64,000 nucleotides of DNA from assembly GCA_910586215.1 (NCBI GenBank), contig CAJUGH010000007.1:98706-162705 (forward strand). Direction: 5' to 3'. The stretch is from an uncultured Acetatifactor sp. (GTDB lineage Bacteria; Bacillota; Clostridia; Lachnospirales; Lachnospiraceae). Made by a program: the position numbers and the translations under genes. Positions 53,391-63,266 of the stretch are shown piece by piece (the stretch's first letter is position 1; every line of letters starts with the position of its first letter). The notes under the pieces are model-generated. The model saw only the letters and a list, made by a program, of their open reading frames with translations, was not told the origin of the DNA and did not search any database.

Positions 53391-55157
53391 ATGAAAATGA
53401 AAAAAATACTATCGCTTTTTGTGGCAATGGCTCTGGCCGGGAGCATGGCAGCCTGCGGCAGCCCGGATTCCAAGGAAAGTTCTCCAGAAGGCACATCCGC
53501 AGACTCAAACACAGAGCAATCCGGAAGCCTGCAGGAAGAGGCGGATGCATCCCCGGCAGCGCAGGGGGAGAAGGACTTATATGGATATGCCGAGCCTGTG
53601 ACCATTAAGATCGGTTTAAGCTATGCGGCAGACTTCTCCTACGTGGAGGGGGAGAGCGCCACGGAGAACAACTGGGCGCGCTTGTACCGGGAACACAACA
53701 TCATACCGGAGATCCTGTATGAGGTGGACAGCACCCAGGGAGAAACGAAAATGTCTACCGCTATTATGTCTGGAAATTATCCGGATATCATAGGGGCGTC
53801 CACGGCAGATTTTGTCAATTATGCCCAGACAGATGTGGTTGCGGATATCACAGATGTGTTCGAGGAGTATGCGAGCGATGAACTGAGGGAATATCTGAAT
53901 GTGGACGGAGGGCTGGCCTTAAGCTATGTGACACTTGACGGCAGGATGTATGGTCTTCCCAGAATGGGCAGCAGCTACGATTCTGTTCCGGTCATGTTCA
54001 TCAGACAGGACTGGCTGGATAACCTGGGGCTGGCTGTTCCCACTACCATGGAGGAACTGAAGGAAGTAGCCCATGCATTTACTTATAATGACCCGGACCA
54101 GAACGGTGCGGACGATACCTATGGACTGGCAATCGATGGAATGAATATTCTCTCTAATTCCGTGGGAGACACCAGCGCTATCTTTGCCGGTTTCGGCGCT
54201 TACCCCGGAACAGACGGCATGGCTTTTGTGGAATATGAATCCGGAAAAGTCACCTGGGGAGGCACCAATGCAGAAGGCATGAAGGCTGGCCTGCAGTTGC
54301 TGCAGGATATGTATGCGGACGGTTCCCTGGCCAGGGATTTTATCACCATGGATGCCAATTCCCTCTTTGAGGAGACTGGGGCAGGCCGGTGCGGGATCTG
54401 GTTTGGCCCTATGTGGGGCGGTATGGTGGCTGGAAGCAATGCCGCCAACGGCAGTTCGGATGCGCATATTGTATCTGCGCCGGTTCCCGATGGACTGGGG
54501 AAGGGAGGCAGCAGGTCGCTGCTGAATCCTGCCATAGAGAGCGTCTACTGCGTCAGCAGCAAGTGTGAGAATCCGGAAGTGCTGATTAAGCTGATGAACC
54601 TGAGTGTGCAGAAGCTTTGTTATCCGGAGAGTGAGGAAGAGTTTTTCAAGTATTATGGCAATACGGGAGTCTCTACCGGATGGAAATGCGCCATCACCCA
54701 GACGCTGGCTCCTCTGAAGAATTATGACAATTACAAACTGGAATCTGCGGCGCTGGCCAGCGGGGATACCAGCAAACTCAATGCGGAACAGTTGGGCGAT
54801 TATACGAATATGAAGAAATATCTGGACGCGAAGGGTACGGATGCATTCGACCCGGAGGATCCGGAGATTTCCTCTGGAATTGCATTGTACACAGTATTTG
54901 GGGATCCCCATGGCTCCTATGCGGCCTTGGATGAGATGATCCAGAAGGACCGGTTCGTGTATTCCGCTTACAATTTCCTGCCCAGCGACAGTATGGCAGA
55001 GAATGCCTCGACCCTTAAGAAGCTGACAGTTGAGACGATTGCGAAGATCATCACAGGGGAACCGGTGGAGACATACGATACTTTCCTGCAGACCTGGTAC
55101 ACACTGGGCGGACAGGATGTCATTGATGATGCACAGGCCTGGGCCGATGCAAATTAA
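53391..55157 (+). CDS. LipO/YtcQ-type substrate-binding lipoprotein
   Basis: The N-terminus MKMKKILSLFVAMALAGSMA then AC is a lipoprotein signal. After a Ser/Glu-rich linker, the fold is a large family-1 binding protein of the LplA/YtcQ class (588 residues; VTIKIGLSYAADFSYVEGE near the start and IIGASTADFVNYAQTDVV). These proteins usually bind complex oligosaccharides such as rhamnogalacturonan or other plant-wall fragments. The AAAGGAGGG ribosome site is strong. It is the first gene of an operon with two permeases and a rhamnosidase-like enzyme. Confidence 0.88.
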   Translation: MKMKKILSLFVAMALAGSMAACGSPDSKESSPEGTSADSNTEQSGSLQEEADASPAAQGEKDLYGYAEPVTIKIGLSYAADFSYVEGESATENNWARLYREHNIIPEILYEVDSTQGETKMSTAIMSGNYPDIIGASTADFVNYAQTDVVADITDVFEEYASDELREYLNVDGGLALSYVTLDGRMYGLPRMGSSYDSVPVMFIRQDWLDNLGLAVPTTMEELKEVAHAFTYNDPDQNGADDTYGLAIDGMNILSNSVGDTSAIFAGFGAYPGTDGMAFVEYESGKVTWGGTNAEGMKAGLQLLQDMYADGSLARDFITMDANSLFEETGAGRCGIWFGPMWGGMVAGSNAANGSSDAHIVSAPVPDGLGKGGSRSLLNPAIESVYCVSSKCENPEVLIKLMNLSVQKLCYPESEEEFFKYYGNTGVSTGWKCAITQTLAPLKNYDNYKLESAALASGDTSKLNAEQLGDYTNMKKYLDAKGTDAFDPEDPEISSGIALYTVFGDPHGSYAALDEMIQKDRFVYSAYNFLPSDSMAENASTLKKLTVETIAKIITGEPVETYDTFLQTWYTLGGQDVIDDAQAWADAN

Positions 55158-55209
55158 ATCTTATCAGCTCTGAAGATTGCAGGAATAGATAGGGAGATGA
55201 AGGGCAGAA

Positions 55210-56151
55210 ATGTGTGGGGGTATGAAAATGAGAAATCCACAGAAAAAAAGTACGTTCCTGTTTCATGCGATGTTGTTTGTCCCGGTGGTGATTCTGTTTG
55301 TCTATAATGTTCTACCGATTCCGGCAGGGATCCTTATGGCATTCCAGAACTTTCAGCCTGGGAAAGGATTCCTGGGGTCAGATTTCGTGGGCTTCAAGAA
55401 TTTCATCAGGCTGTGGAAGCTTCCGGATACCATACCTGCACTCCGGAATACGGTCATGATCGCGGTCTGGAAAATTGCGGGCAATCTGGTAGTTCCCATT
55501 GCGTTTGCCCTGTTGTTGAACGAGATCCGGGTCAAATGGTTCAAGCGCACCGTGCAGACGATCACATATCTGCCCTACTTCCTGTCCTGGGTGATTGTGG
55601 CAGGTATCCTGATTAAGTTTCTGTCTCCGGGAAGTGCTGCCAGCGAACCTGGATTTCTGAATACGGTTCTGCTGAACCTGGGACTTATAAAAGAGCCAAT
55701 TTATTTTCTGGGAACCAATGCGACCTTCCAGGGGACCATCATAGTAAGTGATATCTGGAAGGGATTCGGCTATAATTCTATCGTCTATCTGGCAGCGCTG
55801 ACGGGGATCGATCCGTCCCTGTATGAGGCGGCGGCCATAGACGGGGCGGGGAGATGGAAGCAGACAGTGCATGTGACGCTGCCTGGGATTGCTCCCTTTA
55901 TCGCCCTGATGACCATTCTGTCCATCGGCAATGTGCTGAACGCCGGTTTCGACCAGATATTTAACCTGTACAGTCCTGCGGTATATGCATCGGGAGACAT
56001 CATTGACACTCTGGTCTACCGGATGGGACTGGTGAACAAGCAGTATTCCCTGTCGGCGGCAATCGGACTTTTGAAATCCATTGTCTCATGTATTCTGGTG
56101 CTGGCAGGCTATAAGCTGGCGGATAAATATGCAGGCTACAAGGTCTGGTAG
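55210..56151 (+). CDS. LplB-type sugar ABC permease
   Basis: The 313-residue permease has six helices, the NVLPIPAGILMAFQNFQPGKG opening and EAA loop LYEAAAIDGAGRWKQTVHVT, typical of LplB/YteP. Its partner is the next gene. Three possible starts (55210, 55225, 55231) lie within 21 bases; the last has GGGGG at good spacing. No ATPase gene is in the operon. Confidence 0.88.
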   Translation: MCGGMKMRNPQKKSTFLFHAMLFVPVVILFVYNVLPIPAGILMAFQNFQPGKGFLGSDFVGFKNFIRLWKLPDTIPALRNTVMIAVWKIAGNLVVPIAFALLLNEIRVKWFKRTVQTITYLPYFLSWVIVAGILIKFLSPGSAASEPGFLNTVLLNLGLIKEPIYFLGTNATFQGTIIVSDIWKGFGYNSIVYLAALTGIDPSLYEAAAIDGAGRWKQTVHVTLPGIAPFIALMTILSIGNVLNAGFDQIFNLYSPAVYASGDIIDTLVYRMGLVNKQYSLSAAIGLLKSIVSCILVLAGYKLADKYAGYKVW

Positions 56152-56163
56152 GAGGGGACTGGT

Positions 56164-57057
56164 ATGGAGAAGATCAGAAAATCAAGAGGAAGAAAAGTGT
56201 TCCTGTGCTTCAACTATGTGTTCGTGACAATGATCACCTTGAGCTGCGTGATACCGCTGCTGAATCTGCTGGCCATGTCTTTCAGTTCTTCCCAGGCGAT
56301 CATTGAAAACAAGGTTTCGCTGCTGCCGGTGGATTTCACCCTCAAAGCCTATCAATATGTGCTGAAGAACCGGGAGTTCTGGGTATCTGTTGCCGTCAGT
56401 GCAAAAAGGGTATTGCTGGGAGTGCCTTTGAATGTGATCCTGACCATCCTGGTGGCATACCCTCTGTCAAAATCGGACCAGGCATTTCCGGCCCGCAAGT
56501 TCTATGTGGCTTTTATGCTGGTGGTAATGCTGTTTAATGGCGGTCTGATGCCCACTTATTTTATCGTTGCGAAGACAGGGCTGATCGATACGGTCTGGTC
56601 CCTGGTCCTGCCAGGCGCAGTGCCGATTTTTTCCTGTATTGTGCTGATGAATTTCTTCCGGGGGATTCCGGAGGAACTGGAGGAATCGGCCAGACTGGAT
56701 GGGGCCAACCAGCTTCAGGTGCTGGTCCGCATTTTCCTTCCCCTCTCCAAGCCGTCCATTGCCACTGTAACCCTGTTCAGCCTGGTGTGGCACTGGAATT
56801 CCTGGTTTGAGGGACTGATTTACTCCAATTATACACAGAACTATCCATTACAGTCATACCTACAGACCCTGGTGGTCTCTACTACAGAGGCCCTTAGGAC
56901 AAGTGACTTGAAGACGATTATGGAACTGACCCAGGTGAATGATACCAACATGAAATCGGCACAGATTTTTATCTCCATTATACCGCTGATGCTGGTGTAT
57001 CCGTTCCTGCAGAAATATTTCACAACAGGGCTGACCCTTGGGAGCGTAAAGGGATAA
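56164..57057 (+). CDS. LplC/YtcP-type sugar ABC permease
   Basis: The 297-residue second permease has VIPLLNLLAMSFSSSQAIIE, MLFNGGLMPTYFIV, the EAA loop LEESARLDGANQLQVLVRIF and the typical end YFTTGLTLGSVKG. With the previous gene it forms the channel of a CUT1-type importer for oligosaccharides. GGAGGGG lies right before the start. Confidence 0.9.
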   Translation: MEKIRKSRGRKVFLCFNYVFVTMITLSCVIPLLNLLAMSFSSSQAIIENKVSLLPVDFTLKAYQYVLKNREFWVSVAVSAKRVLLGVPLNVILTILVAYPLSKSDQAFPARKFYVAFMLVVMLFNGGLMPTYFIVAKTGLIDTVWSLVLPGAVPIFSCIVLMNFFRGIPEELEESARLDGANQLQVLVRIFLPLSKPSIATVTLFSLVWHWNSWFEGLIYSNYTQNYPLQSYLQTLVVSTTEALRTSDLKTIMELTQVNDTNMKSAQIFISIIPLMLVYPFLQKYFTTGLTLGSVKG

Positions 57058-57109
57058 GGCCAGGTTCCTCTGCCGGGTGCAGACGGCAAAGGGATGGAGG
57101 AGAACAGAT

Positions 57110-60100
57110 ATGTTGTATACAAAGTCGCGGACAGAACTGTCAGCAGAGGATTTCCGCAATCCGCCTGTCTGCTACAGAGGGGCGCCGTTCTGGTCATGGA
57201 ACTGTCTTATCACCAGGGAAATGATCGATGGACAGATCCGGTGCTTCAAGGAGATGGGAATGGGAGGATTCCATATCCATGTCAGGGTGGGGCTGAAAAA
57301 CCAGTATCTGGATGAGGATTTCCTGAAGCTGGTCTGCTACTGTGACCAGAAGGCCAGGGAGAACGGCATGCTGTGCTGGCTCTATGACGAAGACCGGTAT
57401 TCCTCCGGCATTGCAGGGGGCGAGGTGACGAAGACGATGGCCTTCAGGGCCAGGAGACTGCTGCTGACAACCCGAAAAAGGGAAGATATCACGGATTCCA
57501 GGGAAAGCTTCGATGAGAAGCAGGCAAGGAATGAAAAAACAGCAGGGTGTCTGCTGAAACAATACGATCTGGTTCTGGAGGATGGTTTCCTGGAGACAGT
57601 CCGGATGATGGAGCCATGGGAAGAGGCAGGGCGCACGGATGGGACGATCTGGTACTTATACGAAGTGCTGGCGGAAGAATCGCCCTGGTGCAATGACCAG
57701 ACCTATGTGGACACCATGAATAAGGAGGCAATAGAAACTTTTCTTGCCAAAACCCATGAAAAATATGCCGCCGTGTTGCAGGGGGAATTCGGGAAATCCA
57801 TTCCGGCCATTTTCACAGACGAGCCGCATATCTGGGGAATGGCGCTGTCTGGGCAGGCTGGGACGTGGGAGATCAGCCTGCCTTTTACAGAAAAGCTGCC
57901 CTGGTTGTACCGACAGAAAAGCGGACTGGATTTTTACCAGGCCATACCGGATATGGTCTGGAACAGGAGGGGCAGGGAGGTATCCCCACAGCGGTATTAT
58001 CTGTTTGAAGTGTGCGCAGAGCAGTTTGTACAGGCCTACTGCGGGACAATTGGGGGATGGTGCCAGGAGCATGGAATCCTGTTCACAGGGCATATCCTGG
58101 GGGAGGAGAGCCTGGCAGGGCAGGCCTGCGCAGTGGGGGAGGCTATGCGGTGCTACCGGGAATTCCAGTTGCCCGGTATAGACAATCTGTGTGATATCAG
58201 GGAGTTTTCTTCGGTAAAGCAGGCATCCAGTGCGGCCCACCAGTATGGCAGGGAAGGAGTCTTGAGCGAACTGTATGGGGTGACACAGTGGGACTTTGGC
58301 TTTGAGGGCTACAAGCTGGCAGGGGACTGGCAGGCGGCTCTGGGCGTTACCACCAGGGTTCCCCATCTGGCATGGGCTTCCATGGCAGGGGAGGCGAAGC
58401 GGGATTACCCTGCGGCCATCGGGTGGCAGTCCCCCTGGTATAAGGACTTTGGATACCTGGAGGATCATTTTGCCAGGTTGAACTATTGCCTGACCAGAGG
58501 GGAACCGATGGTGCATGTGGGAGTACTCCATCCCATTGAGACCATGTGGCTGTACCAGGGGATGGCAGGCGCTTCGCTGGCAAAGAGAGAGCAACTGGAG
58601 ACGGATTTCCGGAATCTGACAGAGTGGCTGCTGACAAATGGGATAGATTTTGACTATATTTCGGAGTCACTGCTGGAAGAGCTGGGATGTAGAGAGGATA
58701 CGGACGGATTTGCCTGCGGCGAAATGGTATATGATGTGATCCTGGCGCCGGACTGCCTTCACCTGCGTTCCCATACCTTCCGGAGGCTGGAACAGTTCCA
58801 AAAGAAGGGCGGGCAGATCTTGATATGCGGGACAGTTCCGGCCTATGTGTCCTGTAGTCAGGAGAACAGGCTGAAGGAACTGACAGACAAATGCCGGTGG
58901 ATACCAGTGCAGAAGCAGGCATTGCTACAGGCGCTGGAACCCTGGAGGGAACTGGAAGTGACGGGGACGGATGGCGGCAGGAGTGAGAATTATCTGCACC
59001 AGTTCTGCCGGGAAGGAGAGAACAGGTGGCTCTTCCTGGCACAAGCCTATGGAGGCCTGCGCTCCAGGCAGAAGGGAATCTGGGCCAGAAGACCCAGGCA
59101 TGCGCCGGAGGAGATCACGATCCGTATCAAGGGACACTGGGCAGTGGAAAAATATGACACCCTGACAGGGGAGAGCGAAGAATGGGAAGCCGGATATGTG
59201 GGTGAGTACACACAGATACCGTATGCCATGTATGGGGATGACAGCCTGCTGCTGCATTTAAAGCCCAGGAAGGACATGCAGTGCGGACATACCGGGGTAA
59301 AGGGCGCAGGGTTCTTTCAGAACCCCGGGATCTGCCAGGTTCCCGGCCATACAGGCAGGCTGCCCGCCACAGGGGCGGAGAGGGAGCACAGGGCATGTGA
59401 CCCTGTGGGATATGAGACAGACGAACCCAATGTACTGCTGCTGGATCAGTTCCAGTATGCTTATGACGGGGAGGAGTACTGTGGGGAATGCGAATTGCTG
59501 AAGGCGGATAACCTTCTGCGGGCCAGGCTGGGCTATCCTCTGCGGATGGAGCAGGTGGCGCAGCCCTATGTGAGAAAGGAGGCGGACAGCCGGGAACATA
59601 TAGTCAGACTGCGCACCATCATTTTCTCCCAGGTGGAGGTAAGCGGTTGCCTCCTTGCCCTGGAAGAGCCAGAATATTACCGGGGAACTCTGAATGGTGA
59701 GGAGATCTGCATGGAGCCTGTGGGATACTATGTGGACCGGGCTATCTGTACTGTCGGACTTCCCAGGCTGCAAATAGGAGAAAATGAACTGGAGTTATCC
59801 CTGCAGTACGGGAATGCTTCCAATCTGGAATGGATGTATCTGCTGGGAGAATTCGGGGTGCTGCTGGCAGGAAACAAAAAGGTAGTGGTCCCGAAGCCGG
59901 AGAGGCTGTTCTGGGGAGATTATACCAGACAGGGTTATCCTTTTTATACGGGAAATATGGTCTACTACCTGGAGGAGATCTGTGATCGGGATACAGACTG
60001 GAGTATACAGATTCCCTATTATGCCGGGGCTGCAGTGAAGATTGCAGTAGACGGTGGAGAAGAACAGATGGCGGCCCTGTTTCCGTATCAGTGCATGCTG

Positions 60101-60319
60101 CACAACCTCAGGAAGGGAAGACACAGAATAGCGATTACCTGTCTGGCACACCGGTATAACGGATTCGGACAGTTACATATGATCGGGGACGACCTGGTCT
60201 GGATGGGGCCGGATTCCTGGAGGACCACCGGGGAAGCGTGGACGGACGGATATCAGGTGAAGCCCATGGGAGTCCTCAGCGCACCCATTATCAGGGAAAG
60301 CACAGAAGGAGGGGCATGA
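57110..60319 (+). CDS. Glycoside hydrolase, GH106-like (alpha-L-rhamnosidase type)
   Basis: The 1069-residue protein has the N-terminal hallmarks of GH106-type enzymes: YRGAPFWSWNCLITREMIDG, MGMGGFHIHVRVGLKNQYL, WLYDEDRYSSGIAGGEVT and ITDEPHIWG-like FTDEPHIWGMA. The end has beta-sandwich regions. Such enzymes cleave terminal alpha-L-rhamnose. No signal peptide is present, so it should act on imported oligosaccharides. GGAGG is 9 bases before ATG 57110. It follows the importer permeases by 52 bp and is likely in the same operon. Other families share this fold, so rhamnose specificity is a probable but untested reading. Confidence 0.72.
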   Translation: MLYTKSRTELSAEDFRNPPVCYRGAPFWSWNCLITREMIDGQIRCFKEMGMGGFHIHVRVGLKNQYLDEDFLKLVCYCDQKARENGMLCWLYDEDRYSSGIAGGEVTKTMAFRARRLLLTTRKREDITDSRESFDEKQARNEKTAGCLLKQYDLVLEDGFLETVRMMEPWEEAGRTDGTIWYLYEVLAEESPWCNDQTYVDTMNKEAIETFLAKTHEKYAAVLQGEFGKSIPAIFTDEPHIWGMALSGQAGTWEISLPFTEKLPWLYRQKSGLDFYQAIPDMVWNRRGREVSPQRYYLFEVCAEQFVQAYCGTIGGWCQEHGILFTGHILGEESLAGQACAVGEAMRCYREFQLPGIDNLCDIREFSSVKQASSAAHQYGREGVLSELYGVTQWDFGFEGYKLAGDWQAALGVTTRVPHLAWASMAGEAKRDYPAAIGWQSPWYKDFGYLEDHFARLNYCLTRGEPMVHVGVLHPIETMWLYQGMAGASLAKREQLETDFRNLTEWLLTNGIDFDYISESLLEELGCREDTDGFACGEMVYDVILAPDCLHLRSHTFRRLEQFQKKGGQILICGTVPAYVSCSQENRLKELTDKCRWIPVQKQALLQALEPWRELEVTGTDGGRSENYLHQFCREGENRWLFLAQAYGGLRSRQKGIWARRPRHAPEEITIRIKGHWAVEKYDTLTGESEEWEAGYVGEYTQIPYAMYGDDSLLLHLKPRKDMQCGHTGVKGAGFFQNPGICQVPGHTGRLPATGAEREHRACDPVGYETDEPNVLLLDQFQYAYDGEEYCGECELLKADNLLRARLGYPLRMEQVAQPYVRKEADSREHIVRLRTIIFSQVEVSGCLLALEEPEYYRGTLNGEEICMEPVGYYVDRAICTVGLPRLQIGENELELSLQYGNASNLEWMYLLGEFGVLLAGNKKVVVPKPERLFWGDYTRQGYPFYTGNMVYYLEEICDRDTDWSIQIPYYAGAAVKIAVDGGEEQMAALFPYQCMLHNLRKGRHRIAITCLAHRYNGFGQLHMIGDDLVWMGPDSWRTTGEAWTDGYQVKPMGVLSAPIIRESTEGGA

Positions 60320-60342
60320 AGTAACAGGCATGAAGTAACAGG
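60315..60342 (+). repeat. 14-bp tandem duplication covering a stop codon
   Basis: CATGAAGTAACAGG occurs twice in a row, and the first copy contains the TGA stop of the rhamnosidase gene. It is a simple slippage-type duplication. Confidence 0.7.
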
Positions 60343-60541
60343 CATAACAAAATCTAAAAATTCCTTTACAGGAAGCTGGAAGTACCTTAAGATATTCCTT
60401 GACAGAATCCTTGCTGGAAAAAGCCGGGGCAGAAGCCTTTCAAAAGAGAGCTGCTGGCGATGGCTTTTCAGAAGGGAAGCTCCGCGTGCCTGAAGCTGGC
60501 ACCTGGGAAATCCTGGCAATACAGGGATAGAGAGGGAAGAA

Positions 60542-62020
60542 ATGGATACAAGACAACCATATGACAAAAAACTATATGACAAGGTCAGCGTCTGGCTGGA
60601 AGCCCACAGGCAGCAGATGATAGAGGACATCATGCGCCTGGTGAGGATCCCCAGTGTCTCGGAGCCGAAGCAAGACAAGGAGGCTCCCTTTGGGGAAGGG
60701 TGCCGGGCCTGCCTGGAGGAGATGCTGGCAATTGGCAGGGAGCATGGCTTTCACACAGAGAACTATGGGAACCGCATGGGCAGCATCGGGGAAGCGGACA
60801 AGGACTGGGAGCATATGATTGGTTTCTGGAACCACCTGGATGTGGTACCAGTGGGAAACCAGTGGACCTATCCGCCTTTCGATCCGGTGGTCAGGGAACC
60901 TTTTCTTATTGGAAGGGGAAGCCAGGACAATAAAGGCCCTGCGGTGGGTATCCTGTATGTGATGGAAGCCCTGCGGGAGCTTGGCATCCCTTTGAAACAC
61001 CAGCTCTGCCTGTTTGTGGGCTGTGATGAGGAAAGGGGCATGGAAGACCTGGAATACTATACGGCACATTATCCCACGCCTAAGCTGTCCATGATTGCAG
61101 ACTGCGGTTTCCCGGTATGCTATGGGGAGAAAGGTATCGTAGAGGGCAATTTTCACAGTGAGGGACAACTGTCGGAACAGGTTCTGGAATTTGCCGGGGG
61201 CAATGCCAGCAATATGATTCCGGACGAAGCTTTCGTGGTGCTGGCGTATTCTGAGGAACTGGAACAGGCGCTTGTGGAGAAAGGCGTCTTCGCGGAGTCT
61301 GGGTCTGGCACTGTTACGGCTGGGCATTCCGGGGACACGATCCGTATCCAGGCCAGGGGCGAGAGCCGTCACAGCGCGTTTCCCGATGGAAGCATGAATG
61401 CCATTCACGAGCTTGCGGATTTCCTGGCAGGGCTGGATGTGCTGCCCCAGGCAGACCGGGCGCTGTTTGGCAGGCTCTCTTACCTGTCCCAGGAATATTA
61501 CGGGGAACATACCCGGATTGCCTACAGCGATGAGGCCTCCGGGCGGACCACCTGCGCGGCCACGGTGCTTGGTATGGCGGAGGGCAGGGTGACACTGCAT
61601 TTCAATATCCGGTATGCCATCAGCACAGACCAGGAGAAGATGCTGGCAGGCCTGGAGCGGACAGCGGAGGAAAACAGTATGCGCTGGGAACTGATCCGCA
61701 ACTCTGCCCCCAACTATTTCCCCAGAGAGCATCCGGCGGTGGATCTGCTCACCGATCTTTACAATGAGATCACGGGCAGTAACAAGGAATGCTTCGTGAT
61801 GGGAGGGGGCACCTATGCCAGGAAGCTGCCCCATGCCTTTGCCTATGGTCTGGGAGGTATGGAGGAAACACAGGAGGATAAGCGGATCCGAAGCGAACTC
61901 TTCCTTCCGGGACACGGCGGCGCCCACGAGCCGGATGAAGGTCTGAACCTGCGGCTGCTGATGGAGGGGATGAAGATCTATGCCATGGCGGTGGTGGCGC
62001 TGAATGAATGCGAGTTATAG
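60542..62020 (+). CDS. M20 family dipeptidase (PepV-like), second copy
   Basis: The 492-residue protein has the same motifs as the one at 48.3 kb: WNHLDVVPVGNQWTYPPFDP, GRGSQDNKGPAVGILYVM, GCDEERGMEDLEYYTAHYP and MGGGTYARKLPHAFAYGLGG, then LPGHGGAHEPDE. All M20 zinc and catalytic residues are visible. It hydrolyses dipeptides in the cytoplasm. The two copies are clearly related but diverged, so this is an old duplication or two separate acquisitions. It is the last chromosomal gene before the integrase. Confidence 0.88.
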   Translation: MDTRQPYDKKLYDKVSVWLEAHRQQMIEDIMRLVRIPSVSEPKQDKEAPFGEGCRACLEEMLAIGREHGFHTENYGNRMGSIGEADKDWEHMIGFWNHLDVVPVGNQWTYPPFDPVVREPFLIGRGSQDNKGPAVGILYVMEALRELGIPLKHQLCLFVGCDEERGMEDLEYYTAHYPTPKLSMIADCGFPVCYGEKGIVEGNFHSEGQLSEQVLEFAGGNASNMIPDEAFVVLAYSEELEQALVEKGVFAESGSGTVTAGHSGDTIRIQARGESRHSAFPDGSMNAIHELADFLAGLDVLPQADRALFGRLSYLSQEYYGEHTRIAYSDEASGRTTCAATVLGMAEGRVTLHFNIRYAISTDQEKMLAGLERTAEENSMRWELIRNSAPNYFPREHPAVDLLTDLYNEITGSNKECFVMGGGTYARKLPHAFAYGLGGMEETQEDKRIRSELFLPGHGGAHEPDEGLNLRLLMEGMKIYAMAVVALNECEL

Positions 62021-62115
62021 AGGATGGGGTGTCAATGTCCCATAGCACCATATCCGTGATGCATGATTATGGATTCCATTGCGAGGAGGGAGGCTTTCAT
62101 GGGAACATGAATAGT

Positions 62116-62158
62116 AACAAGCCCGCAATGCTTGAAAAATCAACATTGTGGGCTTGTT
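62116..62158. terminator. Long hairpin between dipeptidase and integrase genes
   Basis: AACAAGCCCGCAATG (62116-62130) and CATTGTGGGCTTGTT (62144-62158) pair with one G-T position around a 13-base loop. On the plus strand TGTGTTTCTAATTTG follows, on the minus strand ACTATTCATG. Flanking TAGTAACAA (62113) and TTGTTACTA (62170) extend the symmetry. It can end both converging transcripts and lies where an attachment site would be expected. Confidence 0.6.
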
Positions 62159-62195
62159 GTGTTTCTAATTTGTTACTAGTTCAGAGTGGAATTTA

Positions 62196-63212
62196 TTATT
62201 TTAACAGGTTTACGGTTTCCCTTAATTGTTCAACCGTCTTGTGGTTGTATATGCGGTTTCCCACATCCTTAGACTTATGTCCCATCAGCAGATCAATGCA
62301 TTTCCTGTTGCCACCAGCGTTATCAAGATTGGTTTCAAAAGTGTGCCTTGCCTCATGGGGGGTCTTATCTGCACCGATTTTTTCCATGACACCATTCCAG
62401 AAGGCATAATATTTTCTGATGGGGATCTTCCTGCCCAGGTGACTGAAGAAATATGTATTCCCCTGCTGGACCATTGCCGCAACCAGGGGCTTGATCCTGT
62501 CATGTATGGGGACAATGCGGTCCTTTCCGGCAGCAGTCTTTAGGCCGCCCTGGAAATACCAGTCCTTGGTATTTACCTGTTCGGTTTTCATGTCAAGAAG
62601 TTCATTCAACCGGAATCCGGTATACAGGTAGACCAGGACGGTATCCACCCATGGCTCATCCAGGATACCCCATAACTGTTCTATCTGTTCAGAGGTGAAG
62701 GGGGTGCGGGTGGTTTCCGGGACTGGCGGTGCAGTGGTCAGGGAGGAATACATCTTGTCTATGATGTCGCACTCAAAGGCAAACCGGTCAAGGTGTCCCC
62801 ACAGGGCCTTGATCGCCCCCTGGGTACTGTATCCCCTGCCGCAGTTGTCAATGACGTCCTGCATCTGGTAGGCCTTGATGGTGCGGTACTTCACCCCGTA
62901 GTATTTCGCCATATGCATGAAGGCAGAACGGAGTGACCCCTGGTTTGAACTGCCCAGCTTGGGCAGCTTTATTTTGGCCCACCTGCCATACAGTTCTGCC
63001 AGTGTGACCTTGTTGCGGTCAATGTTCCAGGGATTGTTGTTGTACTGGGCCAGAATAATGTTTGCCTGTTCCTCTGTCTCTGCATAATCCACGGGAACCT
63101 GCCTCCCGCGTCCCTCCCTGTCATAAATGGTGACCTTGACCACCCAGGGACGTGACCTGTTGCCCTTGAGCTTCGTGACACAGCCGTAGCCGTTGGGATT
63201 CCTTTTTCCCAT
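62196..63212 (-). CDS. Tyrosine recombinase (phage/ICE-type integrase)
   Basis: The 338-residue protein has an arm-binding N-terminal region starting GKRNPNGYGCVTKLKGNRSR, a SAM-like core-binding domain, and a catalytic domain with YLYTGFRLNELL (first Arg), a Lys-containing beta hairpin, HEARHTFETNL (His-x-x-Arg), LLMGHKSKDVGNRIY with its His, and the nucleophile Tyr in GNRIYNHKT. All catalytic residues are therefore present. The gene points toward the chromosome, so the attachment site is probably between 62021 and 62195 and the element extends to the right beyond the window. Confidence 0.9.
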   Translation of the reverse strand: MGKRNPNGYGCVTKLKGNRSRPWVVKVTIYDREGRGRQVPVDYAETEEQANIILAQYNNNPWNIDRNKVTLAELYGRWAKIKLPKLGSSNQGSLRSAFMHMAKYYGVKYRTIKAYQMQDVIDNCGRGYSTQGAIKALWGHLDRFAFECDIIDKMYSSLTTAPPVPETTRTPFTSEQIEQLWGILDEPWVDTVLVYLYTGFRLNELLDMKTEQVNTKDWYFQGGLKTAAGKDRIVPIHDRIKPLVAAMVQQGNTYFFSHLGRKIPIRKYYAFWNGVMEKIGADKTPHEARHTFETNLDNAGGNRKCIDLLMGHKSKDVGNRIYNHKTVEQLRETVNLLK

Positions 63213-63231
63213 AAAATTTTCGTCCTTTCCA

Positions 63232-63260
63232 TTGATAAAAAAGGACTGAAGTGGTACAAT
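63232..63260 (+). promoter_or_regulatory. Rightward promoter upstream of the integrase gene
   Basis: TTGATA (63232-63237) and TACAAT (63255-63260) are separated by 17 bases, on the strand opposite to the integrase. It would start transcription near 63267, toward the terminator at 63330-63370. Confidence 0.5.
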
Positions 63261-63266
63261 GAATGT

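Noticed and set aside
60572..61927. 451-residue minus-strand frame opposite the second dipeptidase
   Set aside because: The plus-strand M20 motifs are unambiguous; the other frame has shadow composition (His/Pro/Arg-rich).
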